This document shows positions 35,169 through 44,199 of a DNA stretch of 64,000 nucleotides, piece after piece. The stretch spans positions 1,372,501 to 1,436,500 of the forward strand of contig NC_010995.1 of the NCBI RefSeq assembly GCF_000019225.1. The letters run 5' to 3'. Both the position numbers and the translations under genes were made by a program. This DNA is from Cellvibrio japonicus Ueda107 (GTDB lineage: Bacteria; Pseudomonadota; Gammaproteobacteria; Pseudomonadales; Cellvibrionaceae). Position 1 is the stretch's first letter; every line of letters begins with the position of its first letter. Below the pieces are notes generated by a model, which saw only the letters and a list, made by a program, of their open reading frames with translations, searched no databases and was not told where the DNA came from.

Positions 35169-36098
35169 ATGAAAATATTAAAAACACTCGGTATTTTTAT
35201 TATTGTTGCTGTGGTGGGTTGTGAATCAACAACACCTGCAAAAAATACAGACGCAGTTAAGGCACAAAAACCGATGGAGCGTGTTGCCGGCCATGGCACT
35301 AGTGAGGCGGACAGGAAGGAATATATTGCAGAGCATGATGTGAATGCGGATGGCAGTGTAAGCCGTGCCGAAGTTGAAGCGTTCCGCAAATCCCGGTTTA
35401 ACAGCGGGGATACAAACCAAAATGGTGTATTGGATGAAAATGAATATATTGATGAGTTTATGGGGCGATTGGATCAGCAAATTGCTGACGAGCGAAAAAG
35501 TCACATAAAGCAAACGCATATCCGCTTTAAATCACTCGATAAAAATAATAATGGCCTGATTAGTTGGGAAGAGTATCAAGCGTCAGGTGATCGGGCATTT
35601 GCCCATCTGGATAAACAAAATACGGGACGTGTGGTGGCGCAGGGTGATGAACGGCAAACCCGGGGGGCACGGTCAGTATTATCCATGCCGACATCTCATT
35701 CGGTGAGTGGCTTTCTGGCGCTTTACGACGAAAATGCTGATGGTGTGGTGACGCGGGAAGAATTCGATTCACATCGTAAACAGGCTTTCATTGCAACAGA
35801 TCTGGATAAGGATGGGGCATTGAATTTCAATGAATATTTGCTGGAATTTGAAGGTCGCCTGGAGCAACAGGCAAAACGTATTCGGGATCAGCAACGCAAG
35901 CAGGCACATGTACGTTTTGGCGTCCTGGATAAAAATAAAAGCGGTGCGATCGAATGGGATGAATACCTGGCGATGGGATTGAGTGGGTTTGATCGCTGGG
36001 ATGTAAACAGGGATGGCCTGGTTTCGGCAGCTGATCCACTACCCAAAAATGAAAACTGGCGAAGTGATAGGGATTCTCGTAAGAAAAAATCGGAATAA
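35169..36098 (+). CDS. multi-EF-hand lipoprotein
   Basis: The 309-residue protein has a lipoprotein signal (VVGC, Cys18). About seven canonical EF-hand loops and one degenerate one follow, in two blocks of four: DVNADGSVSRAE, DTNQNGVLDENE, DKNNNGLISWEE, DKQNTGRVVAQG (degenerate), DENADGVVTREE, DLDKDGALNFNE, DKNKSGAIEWDE and DVNRDGLVSAAD. It should bind calcium in the periplasm or at the outer membrane. Internal symmetry indicates duplication of a four-hand unit. It lies between DUF4198 and TonB receptor genes. The function is unknown. Confidence 0.87.
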   Translation: MKILKTLGIFIIVAVVGCESTTPAKNTDAVKAQKPMERVAGHGTSEADRKEYIAEHDVNADGSVSRAEVEAFRKSRFNSGDTNQNGVLDENEYIDEFMGRLDQQIADERKSHIKQTHIRFKSLDKNNNGLISWEEYQASGDRAFAHLDKQNTGRVVAQGDERQTRGARSVLSMPTSHSVSGFLALYDENADGVVTREEFDSHRKQAFIATDLDKDGALNFNEYLLEFEGRLEQQAKRIRDQQRKQAHVRFGVLDKNKSGAIEWDEYLAMGLSGFDRWDVNRDGLVSAADPLPKNENWRSDRDSRKKKSE

Positions 36099-36162
36099 AT
36101 TCATCAATCGCTGGCAGATTTAAAACGAGGCGTATCATGGAGGCTATGCCAGGGAATAACAC

Positions 36163-36194
36163 TCCCCCTCTCAGTAATGAAGGGGGATTTTTTT
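36163..36194 (+). terminator. rho-independent terminator after the EF-hand gene
   Basis: TCCCCCT pairs with AGGGGGA around an 11-base loop and is followed by seven T residues. It separates the DUF4198/EF-hand transcript from the TonB receptor gene. Confidence 0.85.
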
Positions 36195-36200
36195 GGCTCA

Positions 36201-36223
36201 TTAATGATACTGATTATCATTAA
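36201..36223. promoter_or_regulatory. Fur-box-like palindrome upstream of TonB receptor
   Basis: TTAATGATA and TATCATTAA form a perfect 9-bp inverted repeat around CTGAT, closely matching the Fur consensus of alternating GATAAT/ATTATC units. It lies about 50 bp before the receptor start, which has its own AGGAG site. Iron-responsive repression is the likely meaning. Confidence 0.75.
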
Positions 36224-36271
36224 TATTTGTGTGTATGTCTCATCAATAGAATTGGCGTGTAGGAGCGTGTA

Positions 36272-38650
36272 ATGAAACATCGATTCCCTGAATTATGTTC
36301 AATCCGGCGGTCGTCCGGCAGGTTAATCCCTTTAGTGCTGATGATCACCATGATCAACAATGCCAACGCGCAGGACAAGCCGGATGAACCACGAAAGGTG
36401 CTCAATAAAGTAACGGTGGAAGCTGCAGCTATCCAGTCGACTACAGAAAATACCCAAGTGACGTCGAGTGAGGACATCGAGGATAACCAGGTACGTAATC
36501 TGGATGATTTGGTGCGTTATATTCCAGGTGTTGCTGTAGATGATATAGGGCGCTTCGGCAGTAATGGCTTTAACATTCGCGGCATGGATGGTGACCGCGT
36601 TGCCATTACGGTTGATGGCCTGAGTTTGGGGGAAACCTTGAACCCGGCAAGCTATGCCCCTTATGAGTTTTTCAGCAGTGGGCGTGGAGGCGTGGATATC
36701 GATGCGATGAAGGCCGTTGAAATTGTGAAGGGTGCCGACTCTATTTCAGCGGGAAGTGGTGCGCTGGGTGGCGCAGTGATGTTTGTCACCAAAGATCCGG
36801 CTGATTATTTAAACCCCAGCGGCAACGATACCCATTTCGGACTTAAGTTTGGTTACTCCAGTGCCAACGATGAAGCGCTTGCTACAGCGACTCTGGCGAA
36901 TCGTACAGGCAATTGGGAATCCCTGCTGGTTTATACCGCGCGCGAAGGCCATGAAACGGAATCATTCTTTTCGGGTTCCCGTCCTGATATTTCCGGAACT
37001 GCGCGCGAAATTCCCGACCCCGTGGATTATGATAACGATAATGTGCTGTTCAAGCTTTATTACCGTCCTGCAGATGGCCATCGTCTGGGTTTTGTTGCGG
37101 AAAAATACAATTCCAATATTGAGCTGGATAATCAGACACGCCTTAATGATTCCTATTTAATGCGCACCACCGATGATAAAACAGAGCGTGAACGCTATGG
37201 GGTGAATTATTTATGGCAAGCCGATAATGCCTTGTTTGATGAGCTGGATTGGCGCTACGACTATCAGACCGCTTACACCCTTGGGCATACACTTATGGTT
37301 GTGCCCACCGGTTGCCCTGCCGGTGCAAACTCACCCGCAGTTGCGCCATGCAACCGTACCGAGCATCGCGATTATGATCAGGAAATCCATAAGACGGTAT
37401 TGCACCTGGATAAGACCATTGCAAACCATACACTGGGTTATGGGGTGAGTATTGAAGAAAAAAGTGTGACCTATGCCGATGTCAAAACGCGCTATGTGGG
37501 CACTACCTCGGAAGTTGGTGTCGGTTGGCCACAGTTAGGCGGTGATTTTGTGCCAGACACAGACGTGGGGTCATACGGTATTTATGTACGCGATCAAATT
37601 AGCCTTGTAGACAATCGTTTGTTGGTCAATACGGGCGTACGTTTTGATCATTATAAGTATTCACCATCATTGAATAATTCACAGTTTAACGATAATTCCG
37701 GCACTGTGAACGATGTGACCTTTTCATCACCTACCTGGCAATTGGGAGCAAGCTGGAACCTCACCGCGCAGCATATATTATGGGTGCAAACCGGTTCTGG
37801 TTTCCGCGCACCTACAGTAGAGAATATGTATTTCTCACCATCGACAGCTATTGCTACTGAAGTCAGTAGTGGTCAGCAGGTGGATTTATGGAATACAGTT
37901 TCCAACCCGGATCTGGAAGCGGAAGAAAGTCGCAATATTGAAATCGGCTATCGCTGGCACGGTAATAGCCATGTCTTCGGCATATCCACCTATCGCAACG
38001 ACTACAGTAATTTTATTGATTACAACACCTTTATACGCAATGCCGATGTGGAGTACCAGACTTGTAATACTGCGGGTACCGTTTGTAATAATTTCTTCGG
38101 CGACGAATACGACTCACTGGATAATATTGGTGAAGTGACTGTAAAAGGCATTGAAGTGGAAGGGCTGTGGGCGATCACTGAACAAGTTCGTCTGCGTTTC
38201 GCTTATGCCTGGAGTGAAGGTGAAGAAAAAGATGGAACACCGCTACAAAGTATTGTACCTGCATCCGGTATTATTGGTCTGGGTTATGATGCACCGAATG
38301 GACGTTGGGCTGTGGAAACCAATGTGGTGTTTGCTGATGGCAAGGATAAAAAGGATGCAACAGCGGTTGATCCTGTTAATTTCACCCAGATACCGGAGGA
38401 TTATTTTACGGATTATGGTGATTACACCCTGGTGGACCTACAGGCGCGCTACAACATTACACAAAATCTGAAACTCAATGTTGGTGTATATAACCTTTTT
38501 GATGAGGAATATATTCGTTGGCAGCGTATTCGTTTTGTTAACCAGGGCTCAGCCGCTGGTGGTGCACGTGGTGGTGTGAGTGAAGATGGCATTCACCGCT
38601 ACACTGAACCAGGCCGTAATTACCGTCTGACGTTGGCTTATACATTTTAA
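36272..38650 (+). CDS. TonB-dependent outer-membrane receptor, heme/hemoglobin-receptor-like
   Basis: The 792-residue protein has a signal peptide (ending INNANAQ), a plug domain (NLDDLVRYIPGVAVDDIGRF, FNIRGMDGDRVAITVDGL, AVEIVKGADSISAGSGALGG) and a C-terminal beta barrel with FRAPTVENMYFSP and a terminal aromatic residue (YRLTLAYTF). The plug and barrel patterns resemble the hemoglobin/transferrin/heme receptor class. TonB energises uptake. A Fur-like box lies upstream. Substrate is inferred only from family resemblance; a siderophore or other metal complex is possible. Confidence 0.9.
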   Translation: MKHRFPELCSIRRSSGRLIPLVLMITMINNANAQDKPDEPRKVLNKVTVEAAAIQSTTENTQVTSSEDIEDNQVRNLDDLVRYIPGVAVDDIGRFGSNGFNIRGMDGDRVAITVDGLSLGETLNPASYAPYEFFSSGRGGVDIDAMKAVEIVKGADSISAGSGALGGAVMFVTKDPADYLNPSGNDTHFGLKFGYSSANDEALATATLANRTGNWESLLVYTAREGHETESFFSGSRPDISGTAREIPDPVDYDNDNVLFKLYYRPADGHRLGFVAEKYNSNIELDNQTRLNDSYLMRTTDDKTERERYGVNYLWQADNALFDELDWRYDYQTAYTLGHTLMVVPTGCPAGANSPAVAPCNRTEHRDYDQEIHKTVLHLDKTIANHTLGYGVSIEEKSVTYADVKTRYVGTTSEVGVGWPQLGGDFVPDTDVGSYGIYVRDQISLVDNRLLVNTGVRFDHYKYSPSLNNSQFNDNSGTVNDVTFSSPTWQLGASWNLTAQHILWVQTGSGFRAPTVENMYFSPSTAIATEVSSGQQVDLWNTVSNPDLEAEESRNIEIGYRWHGNSHVFGISTYRNDYSNFIDYNTFIRNADVEYQTCNTAGTVCNNFFGDEYDSLDNIGEVTVKGIEVEGLWAITEQVRLRFAYAWSEGEEKDGTPLQSIVPASGIIGLGYDAPNGRWAVETNVVFADGKDKKDATAVDPVNFTQIPEDYFTDYGDYTLVDLQARYNITQNLKLNVGVYNLFDEEYIRWQRIRFVNQGSAAGGARGGVSEDGIHRYTEPGRNYRLTLAYTF

Positions 38651-38666
38651 AGAGCACCTTCAGGTA

Positions 38667-38700
38667 AAAAGTAAAAGGTCTGTGAGGACCTTTTACTTTT
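38667..38700 (+). terminator. terminator of the TonB receptor gene
   Basis: AAAAGTAAAAGGTC and GACCTTTTACTTTT form a perfect 14-bp stem with a six-base loop just after the receptor stop codon. The stem ends in T residues. Confidence 0.88.
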
Positions 38701-38831
38701 GCGGTCGATAAGCACAGGTGTTTTAAGCTATTCAACGAGGATGGGAAGACGCTATATTCCTCGAAGCGGCATCTGTTGGCTTTTATCAACCGAAGCGACG
38801 CAGGGTTCAGCGTCCCTTTTTTCAGGGGCTG

Positions 38832-39281
38832 TTATTTCAATGTCAGGCCACCTTGCATAATCGCATTGTGACCTGGGAATGAACAAAAGAATGAGTAGGA
38901 CACGCCTGCCTGGAGTTTGCTAACCGGGAAGGTTGTTGATGTACTTTCTCCTCCACCAATAATTGCTGTTGATGCGATGATCCTTTCATCGTCCGGTTTG
39001 AGATAATGGTTATCCAGTCCCGCAGCCATGCCATCGGTAGTAATAGCTTGTTTATCATCTGCTTTACTTAATACCCAGTTATGCCCCATGACATTTTTGG
39101 GGAGTTTTCCGGTATGTGTCAGGTTGACGGTGAATGTTTTGCAGGCACTGTTGACTGTAATGGATTTGGTGTCAAATTGCATGGCATCGTTGGAAGTAAT
39201 AGTAATGCTGCAATCTTCTGCCAATGCAGGTATTGTCAGTGTGGAGAATAAAAAAGTTAATGCCAAGTGTTTCATTTTCAT
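38832..39281 (-). CDS. azu: azurin (type 1 blue copper protein)
   Basis: The 149-residue precursor has a signal peptide cleaved after ALA (residue 21). The mature protein shows the azurin disulfide cysteines (EDCSITI, NSACKTFTVNLTHTG) and all copper ligands: His in VMGHNWVL, Cys and His in FFCSFPGHNAIMQG, and the axial Met in the same segment. It shuttles electrons in the periplasm. GGAGG precedes the start. It lies 34 bp downstream of a small membrane protein gene in the same direction. Confidence 0.97.
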   Translation of the reverse strand: MKMKHLALTFLFSTLTIPALAEDCSITITSNDAMQFDTKSITVNSACKTFTVNLTHTGKLPKNVMGHNWVLSKADDKQAITTDGMAAGLDNHYLKPDDERIIASTAIIGGGESTSTTFPVSKLQAGVSYSFFCSFPGHNAIMQGGLTLK

Positions 39282-39315
39282 AATGTAACCTCCATACAGG
39301 ATTGAATAAAAAGTG

Positions 39316-39537
39316 TTAATCGGCTGTTCTTCCCAATTGTTTTAATGCTGTTAGTCTGATGATATAGCTGATTTTAAATAGGGCTGGAAAAATAATCATA
39401 CCCACATGAAGCATTACCTGGACTGGTATAGTTAACACGGTGTGCCTATTGTAGGCAACATAAAAAATCGACAGCGATAGTACAGATGTGATTGCCATTG
39501 CCCAGTGGGCAGACACCAATAATGTTTTTGGGTTCAT
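39316..39537 (-). CDS. small membrane protein upstream of azurin
   Basis: The 73-residue protein has two hydrophobic helices (about 8-28 and 34-60) and a positively charged C terminus. AGGT precedes the ATG at 39537. I recognise no family. Its co-orientation and short gap to azurin suggest a two-gene unit, so an electron-transfer or copper-related membrane role is possible but unsupported by motifs. Confidence 0.65.
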   Translation of the reverse strand: MNPKTLLVSAHWAMAITSVLSLSIFYVAYNRHTVLTIPVQVMLHVGMIIFPALFKISYIIRLTALKQLGRTAD

Positions 39538-39644
39538 AAGTCAGACCTGTGAATGTCAATGATTAACGTCATTGAATCATTAATAGGGTACATAAAGTGT
39601 TGGCATTCATGATGGCATTATTTCAAGTAGATATTGGTCACCCA

Positions 39645-40631
39645 TTAAAAACGATTCAAATAAAGATCAGCCTGCTGCATAAGGTCGGTTATCGTGGCTG
39701 CGGCGCTTTTAATGTGCTTCACACTGCCACAGCCCTGGCCACAGTAAAGTGCCATGGATGCAAGATCGCCCACAGCGCCTGTTAGTGGTGAATCAGTTGA
39801 AAAAGAATAGATGGGGGCTCCATCCTGTGTGCCGATGGGTACTTCCGGGGTTGCCTTATAGTGGTGGGTGGCAGTTTCAGTGATACTGTTTTTTAGCACG
39901 CGAACAGCAGCACGTATGGGCCAATTCCGCTGGAAGTCATAGCAGAGCGTTGTGTCACTTGCTGTTGCTGAAATAATTTTTTCTTTGTGGAAGTCATGTG
40001 CATTTGATTCTGTTGTGGTTAAAAAAAGTGTTCCACAGCTAATCCCTTGTGCACCCAAAGCAAGGGCTGCAACCAGGGCTTCTCCTGTCGTAATACCGCC
40101 AGAGGCGATAACCGGTACAGCACTGAGCGCACATATTTCCGGCAATAGGCCAAACAGTGCTGTTTCTCCACGCACATGCCCTCCTGCTTCAATACCTTGA
40201 ACAATTAACATATCTGCACCAGCTTCCAGTGCATTCTCTGCATCACGTCGACTACCCACCTGATGAATAACGTGTATGCCATTGTTGCGGCACTGTTCGA
40301 TCGTTTTTTTATCTACATCCCAAAACAGCACAATATGTCGAATTTCCAGTGCAATACATTCTGCAATTTGATGGGATAACAACACCGGGTCTGTGGCCGC
40401 AGGAATGAGATTAACTGCAAAAGGCTTGTCGCTGAGGGAGCGGTAAAGGTTTACTTCCTTACGAATAAACTCTGGCCGCTCACGCACCATGCCAAGACAG
40501 CCAAATCCTCCGGCATTGCTTACAGATGCTGCCAATTGGTGCCTTGCAACACCTCCCATCCCCGCACAGAGAATAGGAAATTTACAACCCAATATATCGG
40601 TTAATGGTGTGTATAACGCAGGATGGTACAT
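39645..40631 (-). CDS. nitronate monooxygenase (2-nitropropane dioxygenase family)
   Basis: The 328-residue FMN-binding TIM barrel has the family landmarks LGCKFPILCAGMGGV, NAGGFGCLGM, PFAVNLIP, VQGIEAGGHVRG (catalytic His) and VIASGGITTGEALVAALALGAQGISCGTLFL. It oxidises alkyl nitronates such as propionate 3-nitronate. I chose the ATG at 40631, with GGA upstream, over a TTG at 40643. The DsrE-family gene lies immediately upstream in the same transcript, and a divergent LysR gene probably controls both. Confidence 0.92.
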   Translation of the reverse strand: MYHPALYTPLTDILGCKFPILCAGMGGVARHQLAASVSNAGGFGCLGMVRERPEFIRKEVNLYRSLSDKPFAVNLIPAATDPVLLSHQIAECIALEIRHIVLFWDVDKKTIEQCRNNGIHVIHQVGSRRDAENALEAGADMLIVQGIEAGGHVRGETALFGLLPEICALSAVPVIASGGITTGEALVAALALGAQGISCGTLFLTTTESNAHDFHKEKIISATASDTTLCYDFQRNWPIRAAVRVLKNSITETATHHYKATPEVPIGTQDGAPIYSFSTDSPLTGAVGDLASMALYCGQGCGSVKHIKSAAATITDLMQQADLYLNRF

Positions 40632-40652
40632 ATTTTTCCACAATAGTTGTTA

Positions 40653-40979
40653 TTAAAACCAGATGACATCATCGCCGTTTAACCTTGCATGAATAATGGC
40701 ATGCAGATCGGTTGATTGGATATTTTGTTTTAATTCTGTTGCTTTGATTCCTCGCTGCTGCAATGAAAAAATATCGGCATAAATTGTAATGGCGCTCGCC
40801 AGGAGTTCATCGAAACAGGGAAGATGTGCATTTTTAATGGCGGGAGTGATACCGTTCTGAACTAAAAATACCGAGACGCCATTGCCCTGCTGTGAAAGCT
40901 TGGTGATGTGTATGAAATAGTCATTGGCGGAACTGTTGGTAAAAGGATCTTGAGTCGTCACAAAAAAATAACGCTGCAC
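40653..40979 (-). CDS. DsrE-family protein
   Basis: The ~108-residue protein resembles DsrE/DsrF-like sulfur-relay proteins: RYFFVTTQDPF at the start, VSVFLVQNGITPA in the middle and IYADIFSLQQRGI later. I prefer the GTG at 40979, with AGGGGA six bases upstream, over a GTG seven codons earlier at 41000. No cysteine aligns with an obvious sulfur-carrier position apart from the single Cys in LPCFDELLAS. It pairs with nitronate monooxygenase. Confidence 0.75.
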   Translation of the reverse strand: MQRYFFVTTQDPFTNSSANDYFIHITKLSQQGNGVSVFLVQNGITPAIKNAHLPCFDELLASAITIYADIFSLQQRGIKATELKQNIQSTDLHAIIHARLNGDDVIWF

Positions 40980-41131
40980 CGGGTTTCCCCTCAAGGTCAC
41001 ACATCTGAACGGTTATGTGTGGAATCAATAGAGCATTAGGCGTGCTTCCACATGCCAAACAACGTATTGGCGAGATACAGGTTTTCATCTTATTGATTAA
41101 AAACTCTATTGAATAATGAATTTAAATGCAC

Positions 41132-41158
41132 TTTAATATCAAAAATTTTGGTATTAAA
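41132..41158. promoter_or_regulatory. 27-bp near-perfect palindrome, probable LysR operator
   Basis: The sequence TTTAATATCAAAA/TTTTGGTATTAAA is a palindrome centred on 41145 with one mismatch in 13 pairs. It ends two bases before the LysR start codon and lies in the divergent region shared with the DsrE gene. The position suggests autoregulation of the LysR gene and control of the divergent pair. Confidence 0.6.
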
Positions 41159-41160
41159 CG

Positions 41161-42000
41161 ATGGATATTGAATTAGCAAAGACATTTCTGGATATTGTGC
41201 GTTCCGGCAGCCTCATCGCTACCGCTGAGCGCTTACATGTCACACAAACCGCCGTTACTGCCCGCGTTAAAAGCCTTGAATCACAACTGGGGTGTCAATT
41301 ATTGGTACGTAATCGTGCAGGAGCCTCGTTGACCCCGGAGGGAGAACGCTTTGTCAGCTATGCCTCGCAGATTGTGCAACTGTGGGAGAATGCAAAATAC
41401 GATGTGCCCTTGCCCGAGGCAAAGACGGATACCGTCGCTATTGGCGGAGAGATGGCCTTATGGAGTCCTCTGCTACTGAACTGGATTGCTGATTTGCGGA
41501 CCTTTTTTGAGTCATTGGCGATTCATGTGGAAACGGGGATGGCCAGTTCACTCATCGATCGCGTGCATAATGGTGTCCTGGATATTGCAGTTGTATATCG
41601 ACCCGAATACCTTCCCGGTTTAAAGATAGAGCAGTTGCTGGAAGAGAAGCTGGTTATGGTATCTGCGGTGTCTCCTGAGCCTTATATCTATGTTGATTGG
41701 GGGCCAGCTTACGAAAAACAGCATGATGCTGTATTTCCTGGTAAACGCAGGGCAGGGTTGTCGATTGATTTTGGTTTGCTGGCACTGGAATACTTGCTTC
41801 AAAATTCAGGTACCGGTTATTTCCGCGCGCGTGTAGTGCAGCGTTATATTGAAGAAAAAAAGCTATTTCCGGTCCCCAATGCTCCTGAATTTACTTACCC
41901 CATATTCGCCATTTATCGCGATAGTGATAAGGCTGAAACGGTACGGTTGGCCATCCAGAGCTTACGCACTATTGCCCGGCAAAAAATTGTCTGGCGGTAA
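41161..42000 (+). CDS. LysR-family transcriptional regulator
   Basis: The 279-residue protein has a typical N-terminal LysR helix-turn-helix (MDIELAKTFLDIVRSGSLIATAERLHVTQTAVTARVKSLESQLGC). A somewhat short effector-binding domain follows. It is divergent from the DsrE/nitronate monooxygenase pair, and a 27-bp palindrome directly abuts its start codon, leaving no strong Shine-Dalgarno sequence. The inducer is unknown. Confidence 0.93.
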   Translation: MDIELAKTFLDIVRSGSLIATAERLHVTQTAVTARVKSLESQLGCQLLVRNRAGASLTPEGERFVSYASQIVQLWENAKYDVPLPEAKTDTVAIGGEMALWSPLLLNWIADLRTFFESLAIHVETGMASSLIDRVHNGVLDIAVVYRPEYLPGLKIEQLLEEKLVMVSAVSPEPYIYVDWGPAYEKQHDAVFPGKRRAGLSIDFGLLALEYLLQNSGTGYFRARVVQRYIEEKKLFPVPNAPEFTYPIFAIYRDSDKAETVRLAIQSLRTIARQKIVWR

Positions 42001-42173
42001 GTCTGGAGGGGCATCGGCTTATTGCCGATGACAATTGGCAAGCCATATCCATAATATGGTTATCATTTTGCAAAATGTGAGTATTGCATCGCAGCTGGAC
42101 GGGGGGGGCTTGGCGTAGGAGATGGCCTGTAGTAGGGGGATTATTGTGTGCCAGCCTGAACAAGAGGGGAAAA

Positions 42174-42542
42174 ATGATGGGGCAATCATTGCTCATTCAC
42201 TGCAGGCGTGTTTATGATCCATTATTGATGGATGGCGCCTATCGAGTGCTGGTGGATCGAGTCTGGCCCCGTGGTATCAGGAAGCAGACATTGATGTTGG
42301 ATGAATGGTGTCGTGAGCTGGCGCCTTCGCCAGACTTGCGTACCTGGTTTGGGCATGATCCCAAGCGTTGGAGGGCCTTTTGTGAGCGCTACTATAAGGA
42401 ATTGGAGGCATCCCATAACGATATTCGCCAGTTATTGGATCATTGTGGCTCAAGGCCACTCCTGTTGCTGTATGGAGCGCGGGATACCGAGCACAACAAT
42501 GCGAAAGCACTACAGGCGTTTATTGAGGCTTCCTTTTTTTAG
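42174..42542 (+). CDS. DUF488 family protein (YeaO-like)
   Basis: The 122-residue protein carries the DUF488 motifs VLVDRVWPRGIRK, WCRELAPSPDLRTWFGHDP and LLLLYGARDTEHNNAKAL. The family is widespread and without a settled biochemical role. The ATG at 42174 follows GAGGGGA; a second ATG one codon later is also possible. It stands alone downstream of the LysR gene. Confidence 0.9.
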   Translation: MMGQSLLIHCRRVYDPLLMDGAYRVLVDRVWPRGIRKQTLMLDEWCRELAPSPDLRTWFGHDPKRWRAFCERYYKELEASHNDIRQLLDHCGSRPLLLLYGARDTEHNNAKALQAFIEASFF

Positions 42543-42690
42543 GCCGTCCAATATATTCTCTGGTATTGCTTAATACTTATTCTAATATGTCGATACAGAC
42601 TGGGTGGTTTTGGCCGTACCACCTTAATTAAATAATAAAACCTAACCGGCATGGCGATAGGGGCAGGCTGAGATTCGTGGAGATACCAAG

Positions 42691-43854
42691 TTGCTATTTC
42701 AGACCATTCATACCAGTGGAACCACCATTTATTTCGTTTTCTTTATCCTGTTTTACTGGATAAGTCACATCCCCAGGACTAACCCCGGTGCTGGCTGGTG
42801 GGCATGTGCGATTCTGAGTGCTGCCATTGCACGCCTGCTTTTATTGATATTGTCGAACAACGGTGATATCCAATTAACTATTTTTTCTTATTCTACCTTT
42901 CTCATTTTAGAGAAAATATTTTTGGTGATTGGCATAAGTCGATTCCTGAAAGTAAACCTCTGGAATCATTGGGTATTTTACCTTGCCGGAATCTGTAGCT
43001 GTTGGATGTTGCTCGCCTGGTACACCGCTATGCCATTATGGATTTACAGTATTGGCCTTGCGGTATTCAATGTTGTGGTGTTGGGTTTTGTGACTGTGGT
43101 TTGTTTTATAAAACGGAACGAGGTATCACAGCGACTAATGCTGGTAGTTTCTGTTGTATGCGGATTGTTAGTTTTACATTGGGCAACATTTCCGTCGATT
43201 TTCTTTTTTCCAACCTGGAAGGTGATTGGGTTTGGTGTTGGGACACTACTTGTGTTGGTACAATACCTGGGGCTCCTGGCGAGTGTCCTTTTGCAGTTTC
43301 AAAAAAGGTTGTTGGATGCCGAAGAAAAGGCGCTTGAACTGGCCTACCGTGATCCTTTGACCGGACTCAATAACAAACACTATCTCAGCAACTTGTTTGA
43401 GCAAGCATTATTGCTGGCCACGCGTCCTCATCAGTTGCTCGCCGTTATCTACATTGATCTGGATAATTTCAAACCTATCAATGATAGTGCTGGCCATAAG
43501 ACCGGGGATGAGGTGTTAAAAGAGGTTGCCAAACGCCTTAAAGAGTATACGCGCAGTACCGATATCAGCGCGCGTATCGGTGGTGATGAATTTATTGTTA
43601 TTGCAACGCAGCTTGATCATATTGATCAAATCAACACGATTGCCAATAAATTACTTCAACAACTTACTCGTGAAATTCAGGTAGACGATAATACTTATGT
43701 ATTGGGTGCCAGCATCGGTATTAGTTTTTACCCGGCTCATGGCGATAATCTTGCTTCGTTAATAGAGGCAGCAGATGAAGCGATGTATCACGTTAAGCGT
43801 AGTGGTAAAAATGGATATGTTGTTTATGGGGAAAATATGAGTCTGAAGGAATAG
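42691..43854 (+). CDS. membrane diguanylate cyclase (GGDEF)
   Basis: The 387-residue protein has six to seven hydrophobic segments (about 5-205) and a C-terminal GGDEF domain with the intact active site RIGGDEF. RSTD five residues before it forms an inhibitory I-site. It should synthesise c-di-GMP. The start is a TTG at 42691 with GGAG eight bases upstream; no ATG fits the first helix. It is the last clearly chromosomal gene before the mobilizable island. Confidence 0.88.
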   Translation: MLFQTIHTSGTTIYFVFFILFYWISHIPRTNPGAGWWACAILSAAIARLLLLILSNNGDIQLTIFSYSTFLILEKIFLVIGISRFLKVNLWNHWVFYLAGICSCWMLLAWYTAMPLWIYSIGLAVFNVVVLGFVTVVCFIKRNEVSQRLMLVVSVVCGLLVLHWATFPSIFFFPTWKVIGFGVGTLLVLVQYLGLLASVLLQFQKRLLDAEEKALELAYRDPLTGLNNKHYLSNLFEQALLLATRPHQLLAVIYIDLDNFKPINDSAGHKTGDEVLKEVAKRLKEYTRSTDISARIGGDEFIVIATQLDHIDQINTIANKLLQQLTREIQVDDNTYVLGASIGISFYPAHGDNLASLIEAADEAMYHVKRSGKNGYVVYGENMSLKE

Positions 43855-44115
43855 TTGCTTGAATAACTGACATTTTTTATGAATGAGAATATTGATCTGT
43901 TCCAGGCTCTAGCCTCATTTCTTGTCAGTGTGTTGTATCTTGATCATCTGACCATTTTTGCATCACGTCTCAGTATTGCGGCATGTGTATAGTATGGTTA
44001 TAAACTCACACCCCAGTGAGTCCCTTACCGAGTATTTGATACCCCCTTATGTACATCTGAGAAATACTGGATGTTGGGGTACATCACAGAACAGCATGGA
44101 CTGGCAGGCAATAAA

Positions 44116-44138
44116 AAACCCGCGTGGTTAGCGGGTTT
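44116..44138 (-). terminator. orphan leftward terminator at island edge
   Basis: AAACCCGC and GCGGGTTT form an 8-bp stem; on the minus strand it is followed by a run of T residues. No minus-strand gene ends near it: the closest to the right ends at 46089 beyond the mob genes. It may be a relic of the disrupted chromosomal locus or the end mark of the element. Confidence 0.55.
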
Positions 44139-44179
44139 CAGGACTATCTTGGATTTTGTTGGATCTTAAGTTGGTGGAC

Positions 44180-44199
44180 TTCGAGGGAAATGCCTCGAA
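44180..44199. repeat. inverted repeat upstream of mobC (possible oriT part)
   Basis: TTCGAGG and CCTCGAA form a perfect 7-bp inverted repeat with a six-base loop, 70 bp before mobC. Transfer origins usually lie beside relaxosome genes and carry such repeats near the nick site. No nick-site consensus could be recognised, so this is only a candidate. Confidence 0.3.
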
